27,515 bases of DNA, taken from Mesotaenium endlicherianum. Its lineage: Eukaryota > Streptophyta > Zygnematophyceae > Zygnematales > Mesotaeniaceae. How positions within the stretch are numbered: position 1 is the stretch's first letter; each line of letters starts with the position of its first letter. Shown here in pieces: positions 1 through 9,961 of this stretch. The position numbers and the translations under genes are program-made. The notes under the pieces are model-generated. The model was not told the origin of the DNA. It worked only from the letters and a program-made list of their open reading frames with translations, and searched no databases. The DNA lies in contig WELA01009512.1 in the NCBI GenBank assembly GCA_009602735.1, positions 53,430 through 80,944 of the forward strand, given 5' to 3'.

Positions 1-45
<45 letters not shown>

Positions 46-46
46 A
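1..46. repeat. (CT)n-(CG)n microsatellite
   Basis: The window opens inside a CT dinucleotide run that changes to CG repeats and stops at about position 46. Its left end is cut by the window edge. Confidence 0.95.
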
Positions 47-1108
47 ACACTCTGGTAATGAGCACAGCCCACTCCATTCTCTGCATAGTACCGGAGTGAT
101 TTATTGGACCTCACTGCAAATGCTCGCTCTCTCTTTGATTTCTGAACGTGCTCCATCCGCTTAAACCCTTTCCAATGCTGAACGCACTCCCGAATGTTGC
201 AGTTACTCGTTCTCCGGGGACTCGTGCGACCGTCTCCCAGTGCCATTGCGGGCAGTCATTGCTCAAGAGGGTCTTGCAACCGTCTCTAGAGCCTTGCCAG
301 ATTTTCTCTCTCTGAGGCATCCAGAGTAGGTCTTTGGAGAGATGTGTCTCAGGACTAAGATTTAAACCCAGGACCCCTCTCAGTTGCGGCGCTTCGACTC
401 GCTCGCCTCCTCGGGGGCGTCCCTCCTCTCCAAGGGCGCGGGGCGCGTGTAACAAGCTGAATGATGATGCTCTTTTGCACGCTCTGCCGATCACTGGCGA
501 GTCCGGACCAACTTCTTGCCACTTGAGCTGGCCGGGATCTTTCTGATCTTTCAGGGTCTTTCTGATCGGACAGACGAGCTATAGCCAATAGCAAGCATCT
601 TGAGCAGCTTCTACTTCATTTTGCGCCGGAGCTGTTGTGACACCGGAGCAATGAGCCAGTAGCAGGAAAAGCGATGACGCGGAGCGAGGCAGCGTCCCAA
701 AACCTTGGCGGTGTTGCTAAACCCTTGGGGGGCAAACGCTTGCACTCCCCCCCGCGCGTGCGTGCGTGCGTGCGTGCGTGCAGGGGCATGGATGCTCTCT
801 GCGATGCCCTGACTGCAATGTCCAAGATAGCTCGCAGACAGCTTTTGAAGCACTCACAGACTCTGCCTGCCTGCTGGCCTGCCTGCCTGCCGGCCTGCGT
901 GCCTGGCTGCCTGGCTGGCCGGTCGGCCGGCTGGCTCCCGATTGCTCCCGGCTTTAGCCTTGCTGGCATGCAGGCGGCCACTTTTTCTTATCCATACACT
1001 GCGCGTTCTCTGTGTGTGCGCATGCGTATGTGTGCGTGTGCGTGCGTGTGTGGCGGCTGTCCTCGCTCTGCCCCCCCCCGGCCCTCTTACCCCCCCCCCA
1101 AACCGCAG
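47..1108. other. 5' flank/upstream intronic DNA of the LRR gene, no fixed exon
   Basis: I see no exon here that can be fixed. The stretch has simple repeats: CGTG tetramers at about 756-782, CTGC/GCCT-type repeats at about 866-935, a short duplicated TCTTTCTGATC block near 540-570, and C-runs just before the first recognised exon. The F-box/LRR gene needs more exons upstream, because the protein read from 1109 starts mid-domain, so at least part of this stretch is probably intron. A weak LRR-like reading at about 784-876 is discussed in the findings. Confidence 0.5.
1010..1053 (+). repeat. TG/GCGTG tract upstream of exon a
   Basis: Imperfect TG/GCGTG repeats about 55 nt upstream of the 3' splice site of exon a, with TG on the sense strand. 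Confidence 0.9.
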
Positions 1109-1216
1109 GAGCTGGACGTGTCGGCGTGCCAGAACGTGAGCGATGTAGGGATCGTCGCCCTGGCCGCTGACAACGCTCTGCCCCTCCACCACCTGGCGCT
1201 CTCCCACTGCACACAG
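1109..1216 (+). CDS. LRR gene exon a (first recognisable exon)
   Basis: Acceptor ...aaccgcag before GAG and donor CACACAG|GTGCGT give 36 codons in phase 0 at both ends. It encodes [19 protein letters not shown] and then [10 protein letters not shown], nearly one and a half cysteine-type LRRs. It starts mid-repeat, so an earlier exon must exist. Confidence 0.8.
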
Positions 1217-2253
1217 GTGCGTGCGCGCGTGCTTGAGCGGGCGCAGACACCCTCGCCCCTGCCCCCGCCTGCCGCTGCCACCACTCCTTCTCTTGCGTCC
1301 CCTCTGACTCCACCCGCGCACGCGATTGGCTGGCATAGGGCTCGATAGCTCACTGCCTGCCAGCTGGCCGGCCGGCCTAGCGCGTGGTGGCCCGAAGGGC
1401 GTGCATGCACTGGCACTGGAACCGATGCAGGCACGAGCGCGTGTGCGAGCAAGCGTGCGTGCTTGTCGCAGCAGGGCACCCACGTCTCCCAGAGATTCGT
1501 GTGCATCGTACAGATGAACATGATGATGGTGATGGTGGTGGAGGTGTTGATTCTGCGCTCGCTCCTGCAACGCATCCCGTGCATAACGCCCACACTCCCC
1601 ATCTGTGTGCACACGTGGCAGCTGTCGTTGCCCTACAACGTATCCTCCACACGGAACAAGTGGTGTTCTGTCGACCCCCCCNTGCACCCCTCTCCTCTCA
1701 GTGCATCCTACCTCAATCGCCTGACCAACACTCTCAACGCAAGCACGCATGCGCGCAGGTCACTGACAGCACGCTGGCGCGGCTGCCGACCTTCAGCCAC
1801 CTGGCGGTCCTGAAGCTCAACAAGTGCAGCATCACTGACTCGGGCCTCGCCTTCCTGGGCGGCGCCGCCGCCGCCGCCGATGACGGCGCCCCCCACACCA
1901 GCTGCAACGGCGGCGGCGGCAGCGGCCGCGGGTGCCGCGCCCTGGAGGAGCTGAGCCTCTGGCGCTGCGAGGGCGTGCGCGACGAGGGCCTGGCACAGGT
2001 GGCCGCCGGGTGCCCGCGGCTGCGGGTGCTGGACCTTACGTGCTGCCGCGAGGTCTCGGACGAGGGCCTTGCGGCTGTCGCTGCCAGCTGCAAGTGCGTG
2101 GTCCTTTCGCCCGATGCGTGTCCTCTTCACTCCTCTCCTTCACTCCCGCCTTTACAAAGAAGGGAGTGACTGCATGGGTGGGTGGGTGGGTTGGTGGGTG
2201 CGCGCGCTTATCTGGCTCTCTGTACGTGCGTGCATACGTGTGCACACGAACAC

Positions 2254-2284
<31 letters not shown>

Positions 2285-5005
2285 TGTGTGTGCGCGTGTG
2301 CGTGTGTGTGTGCGCGCGTGTGCGCGCGTGCGTGTATGCTTTGTTGTGTCTCTGCTTTCAAGCCTTGTTCCCCCTGTGCCTGTCTCCCGCTCCGTCTTTG
2401 TGGTACGAGTTTGTGCGTGTGAAACAAGGATAAGCAAAGTATATACTTGCAAGGGGCAAGCGCGTGTGCAATAACATCAAAGAGCGTGCGCGCTCAGATA
2501 GCCTCTAGAGCATTTTGGTGCATGCGCTTCAATGGAGATCACCTTCATGCATGCTGAGCTGGCGTTGCCAGAGAGCCCTGCTGCAGGCCCTTTGTGTGCG
2601 CGCCCCTTCCTTTGCAATCTACGTGTGCGTCTGTGTGTGCGTCTGTGTGCGTCTGTGTGCGCGCGTGTGTGCGCGTGTGTGTGCGCGTGTGCGTGTGGGC
2701 GTGTGTCTCTGTGTTGGAGAGACACTGAGCGTGTGTGTGTATGTTTGTGTGCCTGTGGGATCGTGCGCGTGTGCGTGTGCGTGTGCGTGTGTGTGGGTGG
2801 GGCGAGTGAGCCTCTCCGCAGGAGCATGAGGACGCTGGAGCTGGAGGGGTGCGGGCGGATTACACACGCGAGCCTGGCCCTGCTGGCCGCCAGCTGTACT
2901 TCCCTGGAGTCCATCAACGTTACCGACTGCAACGTCACAGATGCCGGTCAGTCAGTCCGCCAGCCAGCCAGCCAGTCAGCTGGTAAATTGATCGGTCAAT
3001 TCGGCGGCCGGTAGTTCATTGGTCAGTCAGTAAAGCTGGTAGGCAAATAGTCGCCCCTCTTTCTCCTTCTCCTCCTCTAACTCCAAGTTTGCCCCAGGGG
3101 TGGACGCGACCATGCACCTGGCCTGCACCCGCCAGGAGCAGGGTGACATATCTCATGCGGCGCTCGCCCCGTCTGCTGCTGCACGCCGCAGCATGAGGCC
3201 GGCATGAGCCTCATCCACTGGGGGAAGTTGAGAAGGAGACGAGGAGAGGAGGAGGGGGGAAGAGGGGTTGTGGGGTTTGGGAGGGCACCAGAGCCAGATG
3301 CCGTTTCCTCATCGTACCTTGGGCTTTCGTGCGAGCACATACCCAACCACACCCACTGGCGGCAGCCTGCCGCGCATGCTGCACGCACGCGCCACGATCT
3401 CGGAAGGGACGAGTGAGAGGCTCGAGCGGAAGAGCAGGGGGGGGGGTTTGGGCGTGGTGTCTGGTAGGGTCGGGTGGGGGGGCCCTGGCAGCTGGCGCCC
3501 GCCCGCCTGGTTTGTTTGGCAGGCATGAAAGAGGCTGGGGCGTTCGCACAGGCGGTCGGATTAGGCATGTGTGCGAGTGCGCGGCGTCTTTGCGTGTCTG
3601 TTAACTGCATGTGCGTGTGTGCCTGCGACGATGTGTGCGTGTGTGTGTGTTGTGGTGTGTGTATGTTGGCGACGGGCTGTGTGTGTATGAAGGTGGCTGT
3701 GTATATGTGTACGTGTATGTGTGTGTGCGCGCGTGTCTGGCTCTGATGGTGTGTGCGCGTGCGCTTGTCCGCACGTGTGTGCTTTCTGCTCGAGCCAGGT
3801 GTGGAGGCGATAGCCCAGTGCACGGCGCTTCGCAACCTCAAGATCGGCATCAGCCCGCAGGTGACAGATGCCGCCATCGCGCGCATTGGCGCCTCCTGCC
3901 ACGCCCTGCGCGAGGTCGACCTGTACAGGTGTCGCCCCCCCTCCTCTTCTGCTCCTCATGTAGCCGGCCACCCTGGACTTCTCGCCCTCGTGCGCATGCA
4001 TGCTCGTGCCTCCCCCCCCCCCCCACCCCTCTCTTCCCCGCGTCCCCTGATCTCATTCGGCACCGCACACTTGAAGGACGCTCGACGCGCTGTTGCCAGC
4101 TGTCGCGTCGGGCCAAGCGGCACTCGTGTAGAGACGGAGCCAAGGTCAGCTATGTTGCCACGTGTTGTCTCGCTGCCGGCGAAGCGCCTCTCAGGCGCGC
4201 GACCAACAGCGTGACAGAGCAAGGATTCTCTCACAACAGGAGGAGGATTCCAGAAGCATCGTCACCACAGTGGGGCGCCCTCTGTCCCCCCTCTGCTCCC
4301 CCTCTCCCTCCATCACACCTCTCATGCTACTGCTACTGCCGCTGCTGCTGACGTGCTCCCTCCCTACCGCTCTTTCTGCCTCTCCGACATCCGCCGCACC
4401 GACGGCATCGCCGTCTGCGCTGCCCGGAGGACAGGTGCGAGGAGGTGGGCGACGTGGGCGTGTCGGCGCTGGCGGGCGGCTGCCCCGAGCTGCGCGTGGT
4501 CAACCTCTCCTACTGCACGCGCGTGGGCGACGACAGCCTCCGGGGCCTGGCCAGGTGCCGCCTGCTGCACAACCTGGAGCTCCGCGGCTGCCGCCTGGTC
4601 TCGTCGGCGGGCCTCGCCGCCGTCGCCGGCGGGTGCGCGCGCCTGACGGAGCTCGACGTCAAGGAGTGCACGGGGCTGGGCGATGAGGGGCTCCTGGCGG
4701 TGGCGCTGCGCTGCCCGCGGCTGCGCCAGATCAACCTGTCCTTCTGCAACGTGGGCAACGCGGGCCTGCTGGCGGTGGCGGCGCTGCCGTGCATGCGCAA
4801 CATGAAGCTGGTGCACTGCCGCAACGTCACCATCGAGGCCATGGTGCGCGCGCTCGTCGCGTGCGCGGGCCTCAAGAAGCTCAAGGCCGTCGCCTCGCTG
4901 CGCCGCTACGTGCCCGCGCCCGTCGTTGCCGAGCTCGAGGCGCGCGGCTGCAAGCTGCGCTGGCTCGACAAGCCCGTCAAGCCCGACCCCCGGGGGGGGT
5001 TGTAG
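1109..5005 (+). CDS. F-box/LRR-repeat protein, RAE1/AtFBL3-like (3' part, five exons)
   Basis: Probable substrate receptor of an SCF ubiquitin ligase; the LRR domain would bind the target protein. Exons 1109-1216, 1759-2093, 2822-2946, 3799-3928 and 4435-5005 join in consistent phases (0, 2, 1, 2) through GT-AG introns to 422 residues plus TAG. The product is a run of cysteine-containing LRRs (pattern L..L.L..C..vtD.gl..la), for example [14 protein letters not shown] and [20 protein letters not shown]. The repeat order and the end (CAGLKKLK, then ASLRR, then [13 protein letters not shown]) match my recollection of Arabidopsis F-box/LRR-repeat protein 3 (RAE1, At5g01720), a protein reported to control STOP1 stability. 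An Ala/Gly-rich insert interrupts the repeats at about residues 72-94. The tail after RWLDK is short. The N-terminal F-box is not in the window, so the SCF role is inferred from the family. Confidence 0.85.
1759..2093 (+). CDS. LRR gene exon b with Ala/Gly-rich insert
   Basis: Acceptor gcgcgcag precedes GTC ACT GAC (VTDSTLARL), which continues the repeat left open by the previous exon. The donor is AGCTGCAA|GTGCGT, phase 2. GCC and GGC repeats at 1861-1926 encode a low-complexity insert between two LRRs; plant homologues as I remember them lack it. A typical LRR follows ([20 protein letters not shown]). Confidence 0.85.
2252..2336 (+). repeat. TG microsatellite in second LRR-gene intron (first tract)
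   Basis: Long TG run passing into TGCG units. The sense strand is TG, and the tract is flanked upstream by GGGT repeats at about 2176-2200. Confidence 0.95.
2619..2795 (+). repeat. TG-rich tract before exon c
   Basis: Interrupted TG, TCTG and GCGTG repeats. The tract ends about 26 nt before the acceptor of exon c. Confidence 0.9.
2822..2946 (+). CDS. LRR gene exon c
   Basis: The acceptor is cctctccgcag. The first base completes the Lys codon split by the previous intron. The exon encodes [20 protein letters not shown], then [15 protein letters not shown]. It ends in phase 1 at GATGCCG|GTCAGT, and the intron opens with repeated GTCA units. Confidence 0.85.
3098..3142 (+). other. possible 45-nt cassette exon in the third LRR-gene intron
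   Basis: Acceptor gccccag and a possible donor at G|GTGACA bound 45 nt that begin and end in phase 1, so inclusion would keep the reading frame. It would add 15 residues that start [11 protein letters not shown]. Direct joining of the flanking exons gives a regular repeat that matches plant homologues ([20 protein letters not shown]), so constitutive use is unlikely. It may be a skipped cassette or chance. Confidence 0.2.
3566..3780 (+). repeat. TG-rich tract before exon d
   Basis: Interrupted TG and GCGTG repeats with TG on the sense strand, reaching almost to the acceptor of exon d. Confidence 0.9.
3799..3928 (+). CDS. LRR gene exon d
   Basis: The acceptor is tgctcgagccag, after a TG-rich tract. 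Two bases complete Gly, then [29 protein letters not shown] and LREVDLY follow. The exon ends in phase 2 at GTACAG|GTGTCG. The segment matches the plant pattern of an LRR ending LREvDLYR before the next repeat. Confidence 0.85.
4435..5005 (+). CDS. LRR gene terminal exon
   Basis: The acceptor is cggaggacag. One base completes Arg, then [19 protein letters not shown] opens about six further LRRs and the C-terminal cap. The cap has [18 protein letters not shown] and [14 protein letters not shown], the features that identify the RAE1/FBL3 family. The reading frame ends at TAG (5003-5005) after a Pro/Gly-rich tail. The last roughly 70 nt resemble the units repeated downstream. Confidence 0.92.
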
Positions 5006-5299
5006 GGAGCACGCGCCGGCTGGCTGGCTGTGCGGCCTGCGCTGCGCTGGCTCGACGAGGAAGCCCGACGAGCCGGAGCCCCTGGGTAGGGGAGGGAGAA
5101 GCACGTGCGAGCTGGCTGGCTGTACGCAGCCCTGGCTTGACAACTGGAGCCCCGGGGGGCCAGAGTGAGAGCACGCTCCAGCTGGCTAGCTGCCAGCCGC
5201 GCTGGCTCGACCAGGGAGCCCAACAAGCCCCCCTGGGGAAGGGGGGAGCGGGTGAGGGTGAGCGCGCATCAGCCAGCTCGTGCCAGCAGCTGGCTGGAC
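4935..5299 (+). repeat. tandem repeats copying the end of the LRR coding region
   Basis: A core CGCTGGCTCGAC, which encodes RWLD in the real reading frame at 4958, recurs exactly at 5045 and 5200 and with changes at 5130 (CCCTGGCTTGAC) and 5288 (AGCTGGCTGGAC). Spacings are 87, 85, 70 and 88 nt. Each downstream unit carries GCTGGCTGGCTG or a close variant before the core, and most carry a Pro-codon, G-rich stretch after it. The units lie after the stop codon, so they are 3' UTR or flank. They suggest tandem duplication of the last coding segment. Confidence 0.75.
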
Positions 5300-5830
5300 A
5301 TTCTTCTGGGCGCCTGTGGCCACCTCTTGAGGAGAGCCGCCCCCCTCCTCTTTCTTGCCACTAAGGGCTTTGCGGTTTTTGCCCTTCTGCGCTGCCCATG
5401 CAGCCGGCCAACCGGCCAGCCCGCCAGCCTCAGGGCACCTCCTTCAGCTTGTTCCTGCTTCTGCTCGTGCTCCCTCTCATGCTCCCTTCCCCTCTGCTGG
5501 CCCTGATGACAATGGGAAAAGCGACAAGCTGAAGGCCGCGCCTGCGGGCGCGTGTGCGCATTGGCCTTGCGCGGACATGCTGGAAAGAGGGGCGATTGTT
5601 TGGGAGAAGGGCCTTGGACATTGCTTGCAGATGATGGAGGGCGTCGGCGGGGGCGCATGCCAGACCTTAGGCGAGTCAAGAGATGGATGGGAGGCCCTAA
5701 TTTTAGGTTGGCAAGAGGCGGCGCTGGGACCTGTTGAAGAGAAACAAGACTTTTGGGAGGGCACGATGTTGCAAGACGCGAGTCAAAATTTGGACAAAAT
5801 GTGATTAATAAGGCTGTGACGCCCACTCGT
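5300..5830. other. 3' flank of the LRR gene, no gene recognised
   Basis: GC-rich DNA with an open frame at 5355-5804 on the + strand whose product has no recognisable motif and looks like read-through of simple GC-rich sequence. Part of this is probably 3' UTR. I see no convincing AATAAA signal; GATTAATAAGG at about 5804 is the nearest variant. Confidence 0.4.
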
Positions 5831-8800
5831 GAGGAAGGGATGTGCAGCGTGTGAGTTGGGGCAGTTAGTCCCCTCTCGAGGGCTTTGTCTTGTTACGTTA
5901 GGGCACGAGCGTGTGCAGATTTCTTTTCTTGCTGCTCTGTGCAATCGATGGGGTAGAGAGGCGACGTGCGGGAACAATTTTTGCGAGGAAAATCTGATGC
6001 AATCGGTGCAGGCTAATTCAATGCGGTTTTTTTTTTCCCCTTGCTCGGGGGTTTTCGGAAAGCAAGTGCTTGATAGTACCCTCCCAATATTGTTCAAATG
6101 GCTCTTTGTGTCACACAGAGGCAGCAGCCCAGCACTTTGTGCAGATCTAGCTCTCTTGTTGCAGATATTCTTGTCTATGTCTTGTGAACGTCCGTGCCAA
6201 CTCAGTCGAGTACCCCTGTCTGCCCTTAGCAACCTGTCTGCTTACCCCTTGCGTGCCCGTGCTTGTCTTTTTGCGTACCCCATGCTGTCCCAATCCGCTT
6301 ATTTCTGATAATCATTTCGCATACCCTGCCCCTGTCCCGGCGTCCATTTTGCGGACTCCCTGCGTTTGTTTTTCGTACCGTCACCTTTTTTTGCACCCCA
6401 TGCGGCCTTAGTGACTTACTTGTACGCCGCTGCTGCTCGTCCGCATAGTAAACACAATGCCCTTTGCGATTGCCGTCAACTTGTGGCCATAGATATTTGG
6501 TGTGTCTCGATGTGGGTGGAAAATTGACTCAGTGCTTCATACGTCATGACTGTAGAGCATTCGTCATACACTCCATCAACATCCTCCGTACATGAAGTGT
6601 AGTTCGACGTGTCAGCTTGACTTGCATGCATGCAAGGGTTGCAAATGTAGCAGTTGCACAAAACAAGCTTTGCTCGCTTCGATAGAATGGTTGTTCCATT
6701 CACACTCACATACCCCGCTTTATGAGATAATCTTGTAGTTATTGCACAAAATGTTCAAGGTAGACGTTGCATTGGCATCAAAAATCTATCCTGGATGTAT
6801 CCATGTACATTCATGAGGCACTTATTGGCATTTAATGATGGATTAGCGATGTTAATGTAGTAGTGCTTGAGCTTTAAATTTCTACTCCAAGATTGTAGCC
6901 TCAATCTTGATTAGTAAATTTTTATTCTCAAACTTGTTGTGAGTGAAGGTACTAATCAACACAAAAAACTTATGTCCTACATATAAACTTTGCAAACTTA
7001 ATGCAAAGTACATCTGAACTCTTGGGTTGCTATAAAATCAGGTTTAGTACCTGTAATTTTAGTCACCGGAATTAGCTGCCATGTATGACACTCTAAAATC
7101 CCTTCTCACGTGCATAGAAAGAACGACTTAAACATATCTACAAAACTTTTGTGATTGCATGACTCCTCTTCACTCTTGGCACTTCATTCATTACCTTATG
7201 TCAAAGCTATTTACATTTTCTTTGGACTTAACGTGCATTGCGAGGGGCCAACAGACCAGCAGTTAAAACCAGCAGTTAAATTGAGCAGAAACGATTTACG
7301 TCTTAGATGTAAATATGAATTTAGAGAACTAAGGGGTTAAGTGTATTGCAAGTATGAGCAATGATTTTCAAGGCTCCATTTGAGATTTAAAAGGACACTT
7401 ACAAATAAAGTCGGGCAAAAGGAAAAGTAGAAGTTTTGTAGATCTATATTTGGTCGTTTACTTTGCGCACTTGCAGATTTGCACATGTCAATTGAAACTT
7501 GGAAAAGAATGAGCGTCAGGTCAATGTTGTTTAGAAGGACTTTGAAAGTCATATCTGACAACTAAACCCTACCGTGACTAGGTTCACATGTGCCGTATTA
7601 GCCCAAAATTTGTAGGTAGTTGGCGCTAATTAAGCAAGTTTCATACCTGGAATCATTATTTACTAATGTTTAACACTAAGTGCTCGTTTATCTCACTCAT
7701 GTTGTAATCTCCCGCAACAACGCGAGAAGCACCATAGGTTTTTCAACACAAGCCCGGTACACTGTATTTCCTATGATTGAACCTTCGCATAATACCTTTG
7801 TCCGTGCTAAAATTTGAGGATTTTGCGCTTCTTCAGAGAGTGGGCAATGAATTTGATGCTGCCCGTCGTGATCGGGCCAGTGGGTGTCATCCTGCAAAGA
7901 ATCGCTGGCTATACAAATTCTCACCGTTTGCGGAGATTTGTTGAGTTTCGTCTTCCGACGTTTGCTCTCTCCACGAGACGTCGGGCAACTTTGGAGTCTC
8001 ACGCCTTCGCGGACTTTCACTTTAGTCAAAACCTTCCACAGGTTCCACAGGATGGTAGAATCTACCACTCTTCAACCGCATATGAAGTTGATTTTCACCG
8101 GCTCCTTTTCTAGGTTGAGTTCCGGCAGCCCTCACGAGCCTCAATCCCCAATTTGCTTGGGAATTCTTGTTCAACTGAACCTATTCAACTCAAGTTCTCA
8201 GAAGTAGGACAGAAGCGTCATACTTCCAAATAGGCTTTCGCCTAAGTTGAAGGGCACACAAGTGAACAAAGATTAGGTTGCAAAAAAATCACATTCAATC
8301 AAGTTAACAAGCAACACCAAGTTTCAGAGAGAATTGCCCACTAAGGCTTTAGCTTAACTTTCACAAAGTCGCAGCTTACAAAACTATGAAAGTACAGCGT
8401 CTATTTCGATCTGGCGTGAGTCGTTTGCTCACACCCGCGCCTACCAGTTCTTCACTGTTGGCTGGGCTCACTCAGTTCTTCACTGAGGGCTATTTTTGCT
8501 AATATTGCTCTTGTTTTCAGCAGTTCGACGATTGATATTTCTGAGAACTTGGACACTAACACATCATTTACCATTTTATGTGCTCTTCACACGTTTGTGG
8601 TGGTTGGTCCGAAGTTGTGCCAAAATTCCCTAGCAGATCCTATCTGCAAGCCCTCTACGTCTTTCAAGCGGAACTCCCTCCTTGGGAACTCATGATTCCT
8701 AACCATTCTGTGATACAAAGCGTGAGAATGGAGGCAAAGATCTTCTACACCGGCAGAAGTGCGTCGCCTTGAATCCTTGGGGCCTTGGGAGCTCCTTTCT

Positions 8801-8980
8801 CCTTCTCCATCGCGCCTTTTCTTATTTCTTCCTTCTCCTCTCTCTCTCTCCTTCACTTTCTTGCTACTCTGGCAAAAATGTGCAAGAAAAGAATGAGGAC
8901 AAAGTGTGCGAGGCTCGTGCCTATCTCAGGCACCACGCACGCTCCTCTCTTTCAAAGTGCCAGACTTAGTCATCGGCTTG
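5831..8980. other. AT-richer intergenic DNA, no gene recognised
   Basis: Base composition falls clearly compared with the LRR exons. Open frames are short and none shows a known motif. Stretches at 7690-8110 and 8580-8860 are open on both strands, which hints at decayed mobile-element sequence, but no domain supports it. A CT-rich run lies at about 8829-8853. Confidence 0.5.
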
Positions 8981-9085
8981 GCATGCATGCAATCCTCGAC
9001 ATTGTCGCTCGTGACTGCTTAAGCTATTTAACGTCACTTAGCATGCATGCACGCCTCGTGAATGTCGCACGTGACAGCTTAACCT
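8981..9085. repeat. 60-bp tandem duplication
   Basis: GCATGCATGC at 8981 recurs exactly 60 bp later at 9041. The following bases are related (CCTCGACATTGTCGCTCGTG against CCTCGTGAATGTCGCACGTG, then GCTTAA in both). Two imperfect copies are visible. Confidence 0.8.
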
Positions 9086-9670
9086 CTCGGTCAGCATTCA
9101 CGCCTACGTGGCCGTTGAGCATATGTCTCCTGAGGTGGCAACTCCGTCGTGTCAGCTCCATCAAAGGTCCAAGGCTGAGGTAGCTTGCCATCTTAGCGCG
9201 GCCTGACTTGGCGGTTGCCAAGCTGGTTGCTTTGTCAGCTTTGCCTTACTTGGCAGCTGCTCGTGTGGACCATTTGCATGTCGTGATGGGGTCACCTTTA
9301 TCAGCTGACCCAACTGTCCAACCCCACCCATCACTTGAGTGTTGGTTTTGACCCGTCGCAGTCACCCTCACGTATGACGACTTAACTTTCAATGCTTGTA
9401 AGCGGTTTGGTCGGTGGGCCAACGTTGATATTCCGCATCTAGGGCGGCCGTGACTTGCGCAACGCGTGCTGCGACGTCCAACTGATAGCAGTCGCAACAT
9501 GTATCCTACTGTATCCTACTATTCAACTCTTCTCCGTTGTCATGGTGTTGGGGTTGAATGACAGCAAGACGAGCACGAGTGTACACTGTAACGGAGCATA
9601 AGAAAAAAGCGATGCAGACCAGATTGAGCACCTATTGACAAATTAATCGCGTGTGAGGCAGCGACACGTA

Positions 9671-9701
9671 TATATAAAAGGAGCGCGTGAAGAGCGCTCC
9701 T
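9671..9701 (+). promoter_or_regulatory. TATA box followed by an inverted repeat
   Basis: TATATAAAAG at 9671-9680 is a strong TATA-box match. It overlaps an 8-bp perfect inverted repeat, AGGAGCGC (9679-9686) and GCGCTCCT (9694-9701), with a 7-nt loop. An ATG at 9725 opens a 78-codon frame (to 9961) with no known motif. The layout could be a promoter of an unrecognised unit or of a decayed mobile element. Confidence 0.35.
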
Positions 9702-9961
9702 GAGTCTGATGAAGGTAAGGCTGCATGGCTGAGGCCCAAGTTCCAACACGAGCCATGGCCCAACCTGCCAACACTACAATATCCAAATGGCCAATAAGGA
9801 GACACTGGCGGGACACTAGCGAGAGAGCGTATGGACGACGAACGTCCTCCTCAAGTCAAGGTTTACCCGAGGCCCCGGTCTACTATCGATGTGTCAAAGG
9901 CCAACAAGTTGACAAGTGGGGCAGGCCAGGGCAGGCCCCAGGATCCAACCAAAGATTGTAG

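Noticed and set aside
111-494. Minus-strand open frame of 127 codons
   Set aside because: No motif, no splice context, and it overlaps other open frames on the opposite strand.
2036-2452. Long His/Thr/Arg-rich minus-strand open frames over the TG tracts (also near 2619, 3561, 17545 and 18269)
   Set aside because: They are translations of CA/TG microsatellites, which lack stop codons in several frames. No gene signal.
5355-5804. 149-codon + strand frame after the LRR gene
   Set aside because: Starts in simple GC-rich sequence, has no recognisable domain, and looks like UTR read-through.
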